The notes beneath the pieces were generated by a model. It did no database searches, was not told the DNA's origin, and saw only the letters and a program-made list of their open reading frames with translations. A DNA stretch of 64,000 nucleotides from Hyperoodon ampullatus. Taxonomy: Eukaryota; Chordata; Mammalia; Artiodactyla; Ziphiidae. Positions 11,018 through 22,565 of the stretch are shown in pieces (the first letter of the stretch is position 1; each line of letters begins with the position of its first letter). The stretch spans positions 3,100,001 through 3,164,000 of the forward strand of contig OX457075.1 of assembly GCA_949752795.1 (NCBI GenBank). Reading direction: 5' to 3'. The translations under genes were made by a program, and so were the position numbers.

Positions 11018-12499
11018 CCGGTCTCCCCAGCACCTCCACCCCCGACCAAATCGACTGTCGTAAAAAACTCAGATCCAGTGTTTTGTCTTCTTTCCTAAAG
11101 GCCTAAATTAAAGTAAGTATAATAAGAAAATATATCCTATTCAGTGATGTGTGAAAATCAGAATAAAGTTTGGAAAAAAAAACCCAAAACACACTTGTTA
11201 TTATCAAGCTCATATGGGGTGAGATATTCAGCTGCAGGAGATCAGTTACATAACAAAGAAGCAAACCGCAGGGAAATCCAACGCCAGCCTATTGAGTTGC
11301 TGCAGATGGTGGTATGTGAGCAGGAAAACACCCATCACAACCCTGCAGAGGCCGCTAAACCAGGGGCCGGGGCAGTTAAATGAAATCCACCAAGAATTAT
11401 TTCTTGTCAGAACTCAAGGCAGAAGGAACAGATAACTGAATCAGAAATGGAAAAGCCCCAAGTGACCTAAACTCTCTCACAGGTACCTAAAATGCACAGG
11501 GAATGACCGCTTAAAGAGGCATAAGAAATGCCTGGAAGAAATCGAATAGTAATAATAATAGGCAGTTGATCAGGACTAATCCTGCAAGTGGCAGTATTTT
11601 TTCCTCCTCTGGTTAAGTGGGGAGTTTGCAATCCAAACAGTTTTGGTGATTATAACAATATATTATATTTTGTGTCTCTCCATTGCATTTCCCAATATTT
11701 CCTCCCAGGAGAAGCTTCTGATCAGGCAGCTGCCAAAACATGCGCGGGGCGGACGGCGCCAAAGATGTTGCTGGTTAAAGAAGGTGAGGGCACTGAGTCT
11801 GCAGAGAAGAGTTTACGAAGGAGAACAGCAAAGGCTCGAAACCATCTTTGGTGAGAAAAAGAAAGAGGTCTCTAGTACTTTAAAAAAATGTTAAACCGAC
11901 TTCCAAATTATAAGCCCTGTGCCTGTTATCCGTGAGTAGACTAGACCATACAATACGTAAGAAGAGAAACATTCTCTCCCACGTTTAATTTTATAGAATA
12001 ATTAGTGAAGTCTTCCAGTTCTCTAAAGGCCTGCAAAAAAATTTCAGGGTGCTCTCCCAGCACCTCAGAGAAGGATTCATAATCCAAGCTGCCCCTTAAA
12101 CTATGTCCAAAATCATGTCTAAGATAACTTAATAATTTACAACTTCTGTTCCAATGACAACAGTAAAAAATGGGATAAAAGTTGATTACTACTTAAAGTA
12201 GACCTTCTTGTAATGGGTGATTCATCAACTGAACTCTCCTGATTAGAAGGTTTTGAAAAAATATACACTCGAGCTCAAAATCACTGGTTCAACTAAATGT
12301 CCATTAATAACAACGTTAACATTTTAAACATTTGCAATCATTTAAACAACGATTAATAGCCCCAGATTAACAACTGAAAAGTGAGGTTTCGTTTCTTATA
12401 ACTGAGGGAAACATAATGCTCCAATTCAGTGTCTGGAAATTTAGAAACTAAACAGGATTCTAGTTGCAAGATAGCAGATTGAACCCATACATTTAAGCT
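11018..12499. other. Unassigned sequence
   Basis: This is AT-rich DNA in which I recognise no repeat family or gene. Open frames at 11144-11383 and 11588-11894 have no domain. Confidence 0.4.
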
Positions 12500-13870
12500 A
12501 ACGTAATACACCATATTAACATGCTATAGAACAAAATCACATGATCTGATGAATTGATGCAAAAAAAGCATCTGACAAAATTCAACATCCATTCATGATA
12601 AAAAAAAAAACTCTCAGAAAACTAAGAATAAAGGGAACTTCAACTTGACAAAGAGTATCTACAAAAACCTACGACTAACATTACATTAATGGTGAAATAC
12701 TGAACTGGGAACAAAGCATGGATGTCTACCTTTATAACTTTTGTTAGGTCTAGTACTGGAAATTCTAGCTAGTGCAACAGTCAAGAAAAGGCAGACACAC
12801 TAGAAGTAAAGAAATAAAACTGCCCATATTTGTAGATGACATGATTGTCTCTAGAAAATACAAAAATCAATCATATTTCTACGTACTATCAGTGAACATG
12901 TGGAAACAAATTTAAAATACAACAGCATTTACAATCACTCAAAGAATTGAAATACTTAGGTGTAAATCTAACAAAACATATGTATGACTTATGTGCTGAA
13001 AACTACAAAATGCTAACAAAAGTATTGAAAGATCTAAATAAACTGATTCATGGACTGGAAAACATATTCATGGATTCAAAGGCTCAACATAGTACAGATA
13101 CAGATTCTCCCCAAACTGATATACAGATTTACTGCAACTCATAAAAATCTCAGCAAAATTGTTTTATACATACAGACAAGATTATTCTAACAATTATATA
13201 AGGCAGCAAAGGAACTAGAATAGCTAAAACAATTTGCAAAAGAATAAAATGAGAAGAATCAGTCTACCCATTTCAAGAATTATTACACAACTACAGTAAT
13301 CAAGACTGTGTGATACTGGCAGAGAGACAGACACACAGACCAATGAAACGGGATAGAGAACCTGAAATAGACCCAATGGATATGCCCACCTGGGTTTTCA
13401 CGAAGGTGCAAAAGTAATTCAGTGGAGGACAAACAGCCTTTTCAACAAGGGTGCTACAGCAACTGACTATCCAGTCCCTCCTCCCCACAATGTCGACCAA
13501 AAATTAACTCAAAAGGGATCACAAATTTCAATGTAAGATGTTAAACTATAGAGATTTTAGAAAAAAACACAGGCGAAAATCTTTGGGATCTCAGACTAGA
13601 CAAAGAGTTCTTTCACTGGCACCAAAAGTATAATGAATAAGAGGAAAAATTAATAAATTGGATGTCATCAAAATTTAAAACTTTTGCTCTGCAAAAGACT
13701 TTGTCAAGAGGATGAAAAGATAAGCTACGGATTGGGGGAAGTATCTGCAAAGCACATATCCAACAAAGGCCTAGCATCTAGAATATACAAAGAACTCTCA
13801 AAACTCAACAGTGAAAAACACGAATAATCCAATTAGGAAATGGGCAGACATTTTGCAAGGCGGGAAATCA
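12500..13870 (+). mobile_element. Old L1 ORF2 fragment
   Basis: Decayed L1 ORF2 sequence in forward order: the AAGCATCTGACAAAATTCAACA region, a TGTAGATGACATGATTGTCT stretch corresponding to the reverse-transcriptase FxDD motif, then downstream domain words and AACAGTGAAAAACACGAATA near the end. No long frame survives; the longest is 65 codons at 12947-13144. It is inactive and older than the L1 copies at 24.7 and 41-47 kb. Confidence 0.9.
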
Positions 13871-13889
13871 GCCAGGAGGCCAAGGCAGG

Positions 13890-14145
13890 GATCCAAGCGC
13901 GAGAGAACAGTGGTCCAGATGAGGATGAGGGAGCGGGTGAGGCAGAAGGGAAGGAACCTGGGCTCTCTGCTGGACCTAAGACTGAAGGACTGGGCGACCG
14001 CGTGGCAACGTGGGAGGAGGGAGGTGTTATGGATTCTGGGAGCCACTGGATGGTTTCATTTCCTGAGCTGATGGAGACGGGCTTGGAGAACACAACATCG
14101 AGGCGTGCTTCAGGCAGGGCAAGCTGCAGGTGACTGTGAGATGAG
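13890..14145. repeat. Ancient repeat remnant, family not assigned
   Basis: GTGGTCCAGATGAGGATGAG and GGATTCTGGGAGCCACTGGA fit the same diverged mammal-wide repeat noted at 6985-7500. Overlapping open frames of 82-97 codons occur in several phases and are not credible genes. Confidence 0.35.
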
Positions 14146-14289
14146 TGGAAACGGGCAGGGCTTTACGGTGCTCTTCGTGCCCTGGGGTCAAGGTTATAAA
14201 GCAGGTCTCCCGCCCTTGCCCCCTCGCTCCCCAGTACCCCACACTGACGGGCTGTGTCATCTCCGAGCCCCCCAGGCTCACTCCTGCCC

Positions 14290-14710
14290 CCAGCCTTGTA
14301 CACATCTCTGCCTGGAACGTGCCTCTCGAGACCTCAACTCTCAGCCCTCACTTCGTGGATTGGATGCTTCAGCCCTACTGACTTACGTTGGAGGTTTCTC
14401 GATCTTCACGCCTTCTCCTTGCCTGGAGAGCTCTGTTCGTCCTGTTCCCTTTGCCTGGGAAGGCTGTCTTCTCCCTCCAGTACCTTTGCCTGAATATTCT
14501 CGTGCATCCTTCAGCATCCGTTCGGCCAGGAATGCTTGTGTGACCTCTGGTTAAACACCCCCGTGTGGTCACCTGACACGCCCCCCCCCACATTGTCCTG
14601 TGGCCACCTGTTCACCCCACCCCATCCCCAGACTGCCCGGCACTGAAAGAAAGAGCTCCGTCCTATTCACTGCTGCCTCCACGCTGTCAGGCCTCTATCA
14701 GCACATACGG
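14290..14710 (+). mobile_element. L2 LINE fragment
   Basis: CTCTGCCTGGAACGTGCCTC, CCCTTTGCCTGGGAAGGCTG, GTGCATCCTTCAGCATCC and TCCTATTCACTGCTGCCTCC run in the order of the L2 3' region. A C-run at 14579-14589 interrupts it. The 149-codon open frame at 14105-14554 overlaps it and has no domain. Confidence 0.6.
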
Positions 14711-15175
14711 GACAATCACACGTGTCAATGTTTTCTCTGGGTAGTAGGACAATCAAAGAATTTTCTCTGTTGTTAGTTTGACTCTTACGGGTTTTCCATA
14801 TTTAGCTTCATAAAAATGTATTTTGTAGTGGAGAGTAAATGTAACTCCTGAACGCTTCCACTTCCTCTCTCCCTCCAACGAGTGTCTGCAGTGGAGCACG
14901 AGGCTCTAGATGAGGGTCCTCCGCGCTCCGGTCTAACACTGCTGCTGGCGGTTCTCGCTGGAACCCTACAACATCTGACAGAAAAGGTCTTCAGTAAGCA
15001 ACAAACGCTGGAGTGGAGACAAGACACCTTTATACAAAAGAAGGGTAACTCTGGCACAGGTAGATTTTACTACAGGAAATATTTCCAATCCTAGAAGATT
15101 ATCTAGTTTTGGGTGGAGGAAGGAAAAGGAGTATTTAAATGACAAAGAACCATTTTCTGAATGCTCTCTTCTGTG
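14711..15175. other. Unassigned sequence
   Basis: Nothing recognised. Short open frames lie on both strands without any domain. Confidence 0.4.
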
Positions 15176-15187
15176 GGCCACTTGGTT

Positions 15188-15513
15188 TGTTTTGTTTTTT
15201 TAAAAATAAATTTAATTTATTTATTTATTTTGGGCTGTGTTAGGTCTTCATTGCTGCGTGAGGGCTTTCTCTAGTCGTGGCGAGTGGGGGCTACTCTTCG
15301 TTGTGGTGCACGGGCTTCTCATTGCGGAGCACAGGTTCTAGGCGCACGGGGTTCAGTAGTTGTGGCACGCGGGCTCTAGAGCACAGACTCAGTAGTTGTG
15401 GCGCACGGGCTTAGTTGCTCCGCGGCATGTGGGATCTTCCCGGACCAGGGCTCAAACCCGTGTCCCCTGCATTGGCAGGTGGATTCTTAACCACTGCGCC
15501 ACAAGGGAAGTCC
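15188..15513 (-). mobile_element. CHR-1 SINE, two internal modules
   Basis: This reversed CHR-1 starts with a T-rich tail, passes through TTTCTCTAGTCGTGGCGAG and two CAGTAGTTGTGG modules, and ends in CACAAGGGAAGTCC. The target-site duplication GGCCACTTGGTT (15176-15187) matches 15514-15525 with one difference. Confidence 0.93.
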
Positions 15514-15575
15514 GGCCACATGGTTCTGACAAGGATTTCATTCCAAGTATCCAAGAAAGAAGAGGGAAGGCACAA

Positions 15576-15578
<3 letters not shown>

Positions 15579-15618
<40 letters not shown>
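15579..15618 (+). repeat. (CA)20 microsatellite
   Basis: This is an uninterrupted CA dinucleotide run of about 20 units, lying about 60 bases downstream of the CHR-1 copy. It is likely length-polymorphic. Open frames through it are artefacts. Confidence 0.98.
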
Positions 15619-15619
<1 letters not shown>

Positions 15620-15620
<1 letters not shown>

Positions 15621-16083
15621 GTAACTGAAGCCTCTTAGATTAACCCAGAGGAAGGCCATTTAGGTTCCTCATAAAGAAAACAGTCAGCCAAACCAGGGCT
15701 GTGTCACTTCAGCCACAGCAAGAAGGGAAGACTGTCCCTTTCACAGAAGATTGAAACCACGTTAGTGGCAGAGGGATGGTTGACTCTACAACCCCAGGCT
15801 GGCTGGTGGCTCCTGAGGATGCCCTCCCAGGCCCCCCGTCTCACCTGCTTCTTCCTTTCCTCACAAGTGCTTGCCGTCCTCCCTCCTTTCGAGTCAGGTC
15901 CTGAGTGACACCTCGTGAAACTACACTAAAGGAGTAACGGAGCCCAGAGATGATTCCTTTGTACGGGGGAGCAAAACACACTTCCATGTCTTTTCATAGG
16001 AAGACAGACAGGCAGTCCCCTTCTGCTCGCCATTTCTTCATTCCGTCATTTTTATTTTCTTACCTACCTAAAACCTCGTCATT
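15620..16083. other. Unassigned sequence
   Basis: No gene or repeat is recognised between the CA microsatellite and the next SINE. Confidence 0.4.
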
Positions 16084-16097
16084 CCCTTGAGTTTTTA

Positions 16098-16321
16098 TTT
16101 ATTTTATTTTATTTTATTTTATTTTTTTTGAGGTATGTGGGCCTCTCACTGTTGTGGCCTCTCCCGTTGCGGAGCACAGGCTCCGGACGCGCAGGCTCAA
16201 CGGCCATGGCTCACGGGCCCAGCCGCTCCGCGGCATGTGGGATCTTCCCAGACAGGGGCACGAACCCGTGTCCCCTGCATCGGCAGGCGGACTCTCAACC
16301 ACTGCGCCACCAGGGAAGCCC
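16098..16321 (-). mobile_element. CHR-2 SINE with TTTTA-rich tail
   Basis: This reversed CHR-2 has a (TTTTA)n tail at 16098-16125. It has a perfect 14-bp target-site duplication, CCCTTGAGTTTTTA, at 16084-16097 and 16322-16335. It faces the forward CHR-2 at 16921-17122. Confidence 0.95.
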
Positions 16322-16335
16322 CCCTTGAGTTTTTA

Positions 16336-16905
16336 GAACAGTTGTTATTCAAAACAGAACCAGAAAAGAAGAAAACATGATTTCTAAGTTGTTTTAATTG
16401 CCTAAATGGCTCTAAAGCTATTGGGTTAATTTATAAAAGTAACATTGTAAGCACTTTATGAAGCCCTTCCTTACATTCCAGTCCTGTGTCCTGATAAACC
16501 CAATTTAGTTCTGCAAGCTTCAATAATGAAATATCAGAGAGGTAGCAGCTACTCCTAGAATATTCACCCACAGGTGTAATCCTTCAGGAACACGAAGATA
16601 AACTACTGGCAATAAAACCAATTTAAACTGTATGATGCCCAAGCTCGAGCATTTCAGAAGCAAGCGCTTGCGTCTGCAAAATGTAACCCTGACGATGACT
16701 GAATTATAACTTAAAAATATTAGGCTCATGAGACTTCTAAAAATAGAAGTATATTACACAGAGAACCCTCACAATTTTTCATCTTTGGCTCCAGGTACCT
16801 TTATAAAATGCAAAGTCTGATCCTGATGACAGTTCAGAGGAACACTCATAGCGCTTTCCCCATCACTGTCACTTAGAGTTCAGTGTACTGTTGCAAACAG
16901 TTTAC
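16336..16905. other. Unassigned AT-rich sequence
   Basis: No repeat or gene is recognised in this stretch between two oppositely oriented CHR-2 copies. Confidence 0.4.
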
Positions 16906-16920
16906 AAAAATGAAATGCAG

Positions 16921-17122
16921 GGCTTCCCTGGTGGCACAGTGGTTGAGAGGCCACCTGCCGATGCAGAGGACACGGGTTCGTGCCCCGGTCCGGGAGGATT
17001 CCACATGCCGCGGAGCAGCTGGGCCCGTGAGCCATGGCCGCTGGGCCTGCGTGTCCGGAGCCTGTGCTCCGCAACGGGAGAGGCCACAACAGTGAGAGGC
17101 CCGCGTACCGCAAAAAAAAAAA
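16921..17122 (+). mobile_element. CHR-2 SINE
   Basis: This full-length forward CHR-2 has an A-tail and a perfect 15-bp target-site duplication, AAAAATGAAATGCAG, at 16906-16920 and 17123-17137. Its A-rich start fits the preferred cleavage site of L1 endonuclease. Confidence 0.95.
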
Positions 17123-17137
17123 AAAAATGAAATGCAG

Positions 17138-18056
17138 GCCTGTGTGGGAAAGCATTCACACAGCAGGCCCGAGGCTGCTGTCCTTAGAAAGGCCTGCTTA
17201 CAATGTTGGCCCTTGGCTGGTGTCCGGGAACTTGGCTTGTACTAAACTCCCTAAACCAATGTGAAGTATCTCCTAACTTATAACGTGGTTTTGCTGTGTC
17301 CAGGCTGTCTGCATAAACAATGTGATTTATGGTGAACATCTGCTTTCTTTCTGGGAGGCGGGAATTTTAGTGGGCGTGCTAGGCAGACAGTGCCTACCTG
17401 ACCATCCCCACAATAAAACCCTAAACTCAGACCCAAATGGGCTTCTCTGGGCAGAAAGCTCTGCAGACAGTCAGCTGTAGTTTTCGCCGTTCGGGAGGGT
17501 GTAGCTCGGATATCTTTCACACGGACGGCACAGGAAAACTGCACAACCCTGGCTGTGTCACTGTAAACACCCCAGATGTAAGTGTGGCCACATGCTGATC
17601 CTGTGAGCCCTTCTAGTAAATCACCAAACTGCCCCTCCAAAAGACTTAAAACAAAATATTAGCTCTTACTGGATGAATATTTTGTGTTTGTTAAATTTTC
17701 TAAAGGGAAAAATAGACTTCCATCATTAAATCCAGCTGACATAATAACCTGATGCTGCTAACGTAACGGGTTTTTCATTATGGAGACACAACTGTAACTT
17801 TTTTGTTTTTTGCCATTTAGTTGTTTGTTGCAACTTAGTTTATGGAAAAAGAAGAGTTTGGTAACCACAAGGACATGGCTGTCAAACTATAGATTTAGAC
17901 AGAACCCAAATAATAAATCTGCTCTCTGCCAGAGGCAACAAAATAAAGAAAAGCAGACAGCTGGAATATGGGCCTCCACCAAGGAGACTAAGACTTTATT
18001 TCTCTAATTCAATCTTAAGAAAAATATAACTTAATAAGACTCATCTCCACTACTTT
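17138..18056. other. Unassigned sequence
   Basis: I recognise no repeat or gene. The 120-codon minus-strand frame at 17278-17640 has no domain. Confidence 0.4.
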
Positions 18057-18072
18057 AAAAATATATACTTTA

Positions 18073-19025
18073 CATTTCTCCACAGAAGATATACAGACTG
18101 CCAACAAACACATGAAAGAATGCTCAACATCATTAATCATTAGAGAAATGCAAATCAAAACTACAATGAGATATCATCTCACACCAGTCAGAATGGCCAT
18201 CATCAAGAAATCTAGAAACAATAAATGCTGGAGAGGGTGTGGAGAAAAGGGAACACTCCTGCACTGCTGGTAGGAATGTGAATTGGTACAGTCACTATGG
18301 AGGACAGTGTGGAGGTTCCTTAAAAAACTAAAAATAGAACTACCATATGACCCAGCAATCCCACTACTAGGCATATACCCTGAGAAATCCATAATTCAAA
18401 AAGAGACATGTACCAAAATGTTCATTGCAGCTCTATTCACAATAGCCCGGAGATGGAAACAACCTAAGTGTCCATCATCGGATGAATGGATAAAGAAGAT
18501 GTGGCACATATATACAATGGAATATTACTCAGCCATAAAAAGAAACGAAACTGAGCTATTTGTAATGAGGTGGATAGACCTAGAGTCTGTCATACAGAGT
18601 GAATTAACTCAGAAAGAGAAAGACAAATACCGTATGCTAACACATATATATGGAATTTAAGAAAAAAAAAATGTCATGAAGAACCTAGGGGTAAAACAGG
18701 AATAAAGACACAGATCTACTTGAGAATGGACTTGAGGATATGGGGAGGGGGAAGGGTAAGCTGTGACAAAGCGAAAGAGAGGCATGGACATATATACAGT
18801 ACCAAACGTAAGGTAGATAGATAGTGGGAAGCAGCCGCAGAGCACAGGGAGATCAGCTCGGTGCTTTGTGACCGCCTGGAGGGGTGGGATAGGGAGGGTG
18901 GGAGGGAGGGAGACGCAAGAGGGAAGGGATGTGGGAACAGATGTATATGTATAACTGATTCACTTTGTTATAAAGCAGAAACTAATTTAAAAAAATTAGA
19001 AAAAAATTAAAAAATTAAAAAAAAT
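18073..19025 (+). mobile_element. 5'-truncated L1 3' end
   Basis: The element starts within the last part of ORF2 (CATTTCTCCACAGAAGATA). It keeps an open frame at 18283-18660 matching the ORF2 C-terminal cysteine-poor tail region ([20 protein letters not shown]), then a 3' UTR with a G-rich tract at 18881-18910. The left target motif AAAATATATACTTTA (about 18058-18072) recurs at 19026-19040 and again, in part, at 19292-19301 beyond the adjoining CHR-2. Confidence 0.93.
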
Positions 19026-19040
19026 AAAATATATAGTTTA

Positions 19041-19232
19041 GGGCTTCCCTGGTGGCGCAATGGTTGAGAGTCCGCCTCCTGATGCAGGGGACGGGGGTTC
19101 GTGCCCCGGTCCAGGAAGATCCCACATGCCGCAGAGCGGCTGGGCCCGTGAGCCATGGCCACCGAGCCCGCGCGTCTGGAGCCTGTGCTCCACAACGGGA
19201 GAGGCCACAACAGTGAGAGGTCCGCATACCGC

Positions 19233-19291
<59 letters not shown>
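19041..19291 (+). mobile_element. CHR-2 SINE at the L1 3' junction, with (TA)n tail
   Basis: This CHR-2 sits exactly at the right end of the preceding L1. Its A-tail has grown into a (TA)n run at about 19260-19296. The flanking words ATATAGTTTA (19031-19040) and ATATACTTTA (19292-19301) differ at one base. Open frames of about 100 codons here are SINE and tail readings. Confidence 0.93.
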
Positions 19292-19297
<6 letters not shown>

Positions 19298-19399
19298 TTT
19301 AAAAGATATTGGGAACAAATTATCACTAATTTTTATTACCGAAACACTGGACATAATAAACATGAAAATTCAGGTGTTCAAAATAAGGACATAAGATTT

Positions 19400-19612
19400 T
19401 AATTTTCTTCTCCAATAGTGAAAAGAAAAAAAACTATAGACCTGTACAAAAGAGATAAGCAACAAGGATACATTGTACAGCACAGAGAAATACAGCCATT
19501 ATTTTGTAATAACTTTAAATGGAGTATAATCCATAAAAATATTGAATCACTATGCTGTACATCTGAAACTAATATAATACTGTAAATCAAGTACACTTCA
19601 ATTTAAAAAAAA
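19400..19612 (+). mobile_element. L1 3'-end fragment
   Basis: AAGCAACAAGGATACATTGT, AGCACAGAGAAATACAGCCA and ACATCTGAAACTAATATAAT are L1 3' UTR words. They are related to, but distinct from, the copies at 4.25 and 59.2 kb. It ends in a short A-rich tail. Confidence 0.8.
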
Positions 19613-19682
19613 ACACAGAGCTGCCTGATAACTCTGAAAGAAGAAAACTCTGTTTTCACCACTTTAGAAATACACAGAACTG

Positions 19683-20059
19683 GGACTTCCCTGGTGGCGT
19701 AGTGGTTAAGAATCCGCCTGCCAACGCAGGGGACATGGGTTCGAGCCCTGGTCCGGGAAGATCTCACATGCCGCGGAGCAACTAAGCCTGTGTGCCACAA
19801 CTACCGAGCCTACGCTCTAAAGCCCACGAGCCACGACTACTGAAGCCCACGTGCCACAACTACTGAAGCCCGCCTGCCTAGAGCCCATGCTCCACAGCAA
19901 GAGAAGCCACTGCAATGAGAAGCCCGTGCACCACAAAGGAGAGTAGCTCCCGCTTGCCACAACTAGAGAAAGCCCGCGCGCAGCAATGAAAACCCAACGC
20001 AGCCAAATATAAATAAATAAAATAAAAAAATTTATTAAAAAAATTTTTTATTAAAAAAG
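19683..20059 (+). mobile_element. CHR-1 SINE, three internal modules
   Basis: This forward CHR-1 has three CCACAACTAC-like modules, making it longer (377 bp) than the copies at 1.2 and 15.2 kb. Its tail is AT-rich. The target-site duplication AATACACAGAACTG is perfect at 19669-19682 and 20060-20073. Confidence 0.95.
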
Positions 20060-20073
20060 AATACACAGAACTG

Positions 20074-20984
20074 AACCAAAGCTGATCCCAAATAAACATG
20101 CACCAGCTTGGAAGACCTTCCTTTTTTAACCACTCTGATGTTACAAACTGTAGAGAGGGCCTGCAACTGGCTTATCCAAATATTTCATTATATTTCTAGA
20201 GAAATATGGAAAATGGCCCCAGAGCCATGCTGGGAGATTACACAGAATATGTATGTAGATTACACAGTAGGTCTGATCTTCATCCATCCCACTCGGTAAC
20301 TATGGACATCCAACTTCATCCTCCAAATGGAGGCTGTGAATCTAAGAAACAAAAAAAGCCCCCTGGGAAGAGAGCAAAGAAATAGACTATGCTTTATGGA
20401 AGGGACTTTGAGCCTCTTTCCTTTCAAAAAGAGCAGCTTTCAAGAGCAGGGACCATGGGAGAAACCAGCCATTCTTTCAGACACTTTCTACTTTCAACAG
20501 CATTTCTCCCAGGACAAGGGTGACACCACAACTGCACAGGGATTCCTGGGGGTGGGACTGCAGCACAGCAAGGCCACTCCCAGGTCATCCCTGAGGCTAC
20601 AAATGATGCATTTGTCTCCAGTGAAACCGTTCAAATCCTATTTCTGGACTTGACCGACCAAGGCCGAGTCTGGCCTGTCAGGGAGGCCTGTTCACAGTGG
20701 TTAAGTGCCCACCTTGGGTGTCTGCTGTAGGAGGATGTGGCCATCCTCCCAGTTGAGCTGAGATGAAATGTAGGAAATATCAAGAAAAGACTTTCTATAG
20801 AACAGTCACCATTTAATTGAAGATGTAAATTCACAGACTAGCCTCTCATGGAAAATGAGATTCTGAGAATTTTCTCACAGACGTATCCCAGAAAGGCAGA
20901 CCCTGGCCTACGACTCTTTTTTTCTTTGATGATAATGGATGCTGAGAAAGTATAAAATGCCATCGTGCACGGCCTCTTGCTGAC
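20074..20984. other. Unassigned sequence
   Basis: No repeat family is recognised. A 108-codon open frame at 20327-20653 has no domain, no clear splice context and no homology I can name, so I do not call it a gene. Confidence 0.4.
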
Positions 20985-21085
20985 AGCAAGGACTTTGCCT
21001 TTTGCTATTTCTTCCTTCCCAGCGCCTAGCACAGGGCTTCAAACATAAAAGGCGCTCAATAAATGCTTCTGGATGAATGAAATGG
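20985..21085 (+). mobile_element. L2 LINE 3' terminus
   Basis: CCCAGCGCCTAGCACAGGGC followed by AGGCGCTCAATAAATGCTTC and TGGATGAATGAA is the diagnostic L2 3' end. Only about 100 bases are recognisable. Confidence 0.85.
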
Positions 21086-21576
21086 GTACGTTAAAGAGAT
21101 GAGGTAGTACAACAAGTCAAATGATCAGACTAAACCACAACGCACTTTTCCTCCCACAGTCTCCAGACGGACAAGGATGGAAGATGCTGAGAGCAGCTGG
21201 CGTGGAACCAACGCGACAACCCCATTTTTAAAAAACAGCAAAAGAAAACACAAAAAAGCAAACAAGCGAGGCACGTAGTGTGTAATTTGCAAGTACAGTT
21301 ACGGAGTGTGATAGAGTTTGAAGTTCAGGATGTGCAGTTGCCGTAGTGTTGGATAAAATCACTAGAGTACTTTCCCCTTCATTTAACGCAAGGAAAAAAG
21401 GTTTTACAAGGAAACAAGAAAACATTCAATTTGCTTTACATGTTTAATTCAATTATACAAATAAAGGTATGCAGAAAAATTTAGTGAAGTAGAATATTTA
21501 CTTTCAATATTTTTACCCAATTTCTATACTCACTGATATTTGTATATCAAATATACCAATATAATAAAATATTTCT
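21086..21576. other. Unassigned sequence
   Basis: AT-rich DNA with no recognised gene or repeat. Confidence 0.4.
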
Positions 21577-21586
21577 TTAAGCATAT

Positions 21587-21589
21587 GTG

Positions 21590-21620
<31 letters not shown>

Positions 21621-21819
21621 CTCTTTGCGGTACACGGGCCTCTCACTCTTGTGGCCTCTCCCGTTGCGGAGGACAGGCTCCGGACGCGCAGGCTCAGCAG
21701 CCATGGCTCACGGGCCCAGCCGCTCTGCGGCATGTGGGATCTTCCCAGACCGGGGCACGAACCTGTGTCCCCTGCATCGGCAGGCGGACTCCCAACCACC
21801 GCGCCACCAGGGAAGCCCC
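21587..21819 (-). mobile_element. CHR-2 SINE with (TA)n tail
   Basis: In this reversed CHR-2 the tail has become a (TA)n run at about 21590-21611 followed by T-rich sequence. It is flanked by TTAAGCATAT at 21577-21586 and 21820-21829. Open frames through it on both strands are SINE readings. Confidence 0.95.
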
Positions 21820-21829
21820 TTAAGCATAT

Positions 21830-22305
21830 TTTGATAAATGAGTTAAATATGGCTTTAATGTATGCTTAAGGGGCTGTGTTTCAATATTAAGGTTTACATT
21901 TTTTCCTTCCCAAAAATAACAAAATGCCCACATGTCCATCTTATTCCTGCTACAACAATCAATTTTTGTGCAAGTTACTGACCACACACAAGTTATTAGA
22001 CACTATTCTTTCTAATAAGAGCTCTGCTTTTACTTCTGTTGAAGAAATCTGTGAACCTCAACAGAAGTGTTGGAACAACTGTGCCTCATCACTCTCCACT
22101 GAGACAGGAACGCATCATTAAGAATTAGAAGGAGGTCGTAAAGCCTACTAGAGTTTCCTTAACTAAACGTGCCATCAAATCATTTAGAAAATAAATACTT
22201 GGAATATCCTCTGACAATGCACAACAGAAATTCTTTAAGAATATAAGTTAAATCCTTTTTCAGTCTACTGAGGTGTAGGGACCTATAGATCAGAAATTGG
22301 CCCTT
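21830..22305. other. Unassigned AT-rich sequence
   Basis: No gene or repeat is recognised. Confidence 0.4.
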
Positions 22306-22565
22306 CAGGACATGAACAGATATCTGTACACCAATGTTAATAGCAGGATTATTCACATTAGCCAAAAGAGTGAAATCAGATGTCCACTGACAGATGAATG
22401 GATAAGCAAAATGTGGTCGTATTATACATACAACGGGCTATTATTCAGTCTTATAAAGGACGGAAATTCTGACACCTGCTGCAACATGGACGAACCTTGA
22501 AGACATTATGCTCGGTGAAATGAGCCAGACATAAAAAGACAGACACTGCATGCTTCCACTTACCT
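22306..22565 (+). mobile_element. Old L1 fragment, ORF2 end
   Basis: Words from the L1 ORF2 C-terminal region appear in order: GCAGGATTATTCACATTAGC, CCACTGACAGATGAATGGAT, then GGAAATTCTGACACCTGCTG and GCATGCTTCCACTTACCTG. It is strongly diverged. Confidence 0.85.

Noticed and set aside
13400..13420. GGTGCAAAAGTAATT-like word suggesting a MADE1/mariner element
   Set aside because: It lies inside L1 ORF2 where a similar word is expected, and no 37-bp terminal inverted repeat is present.
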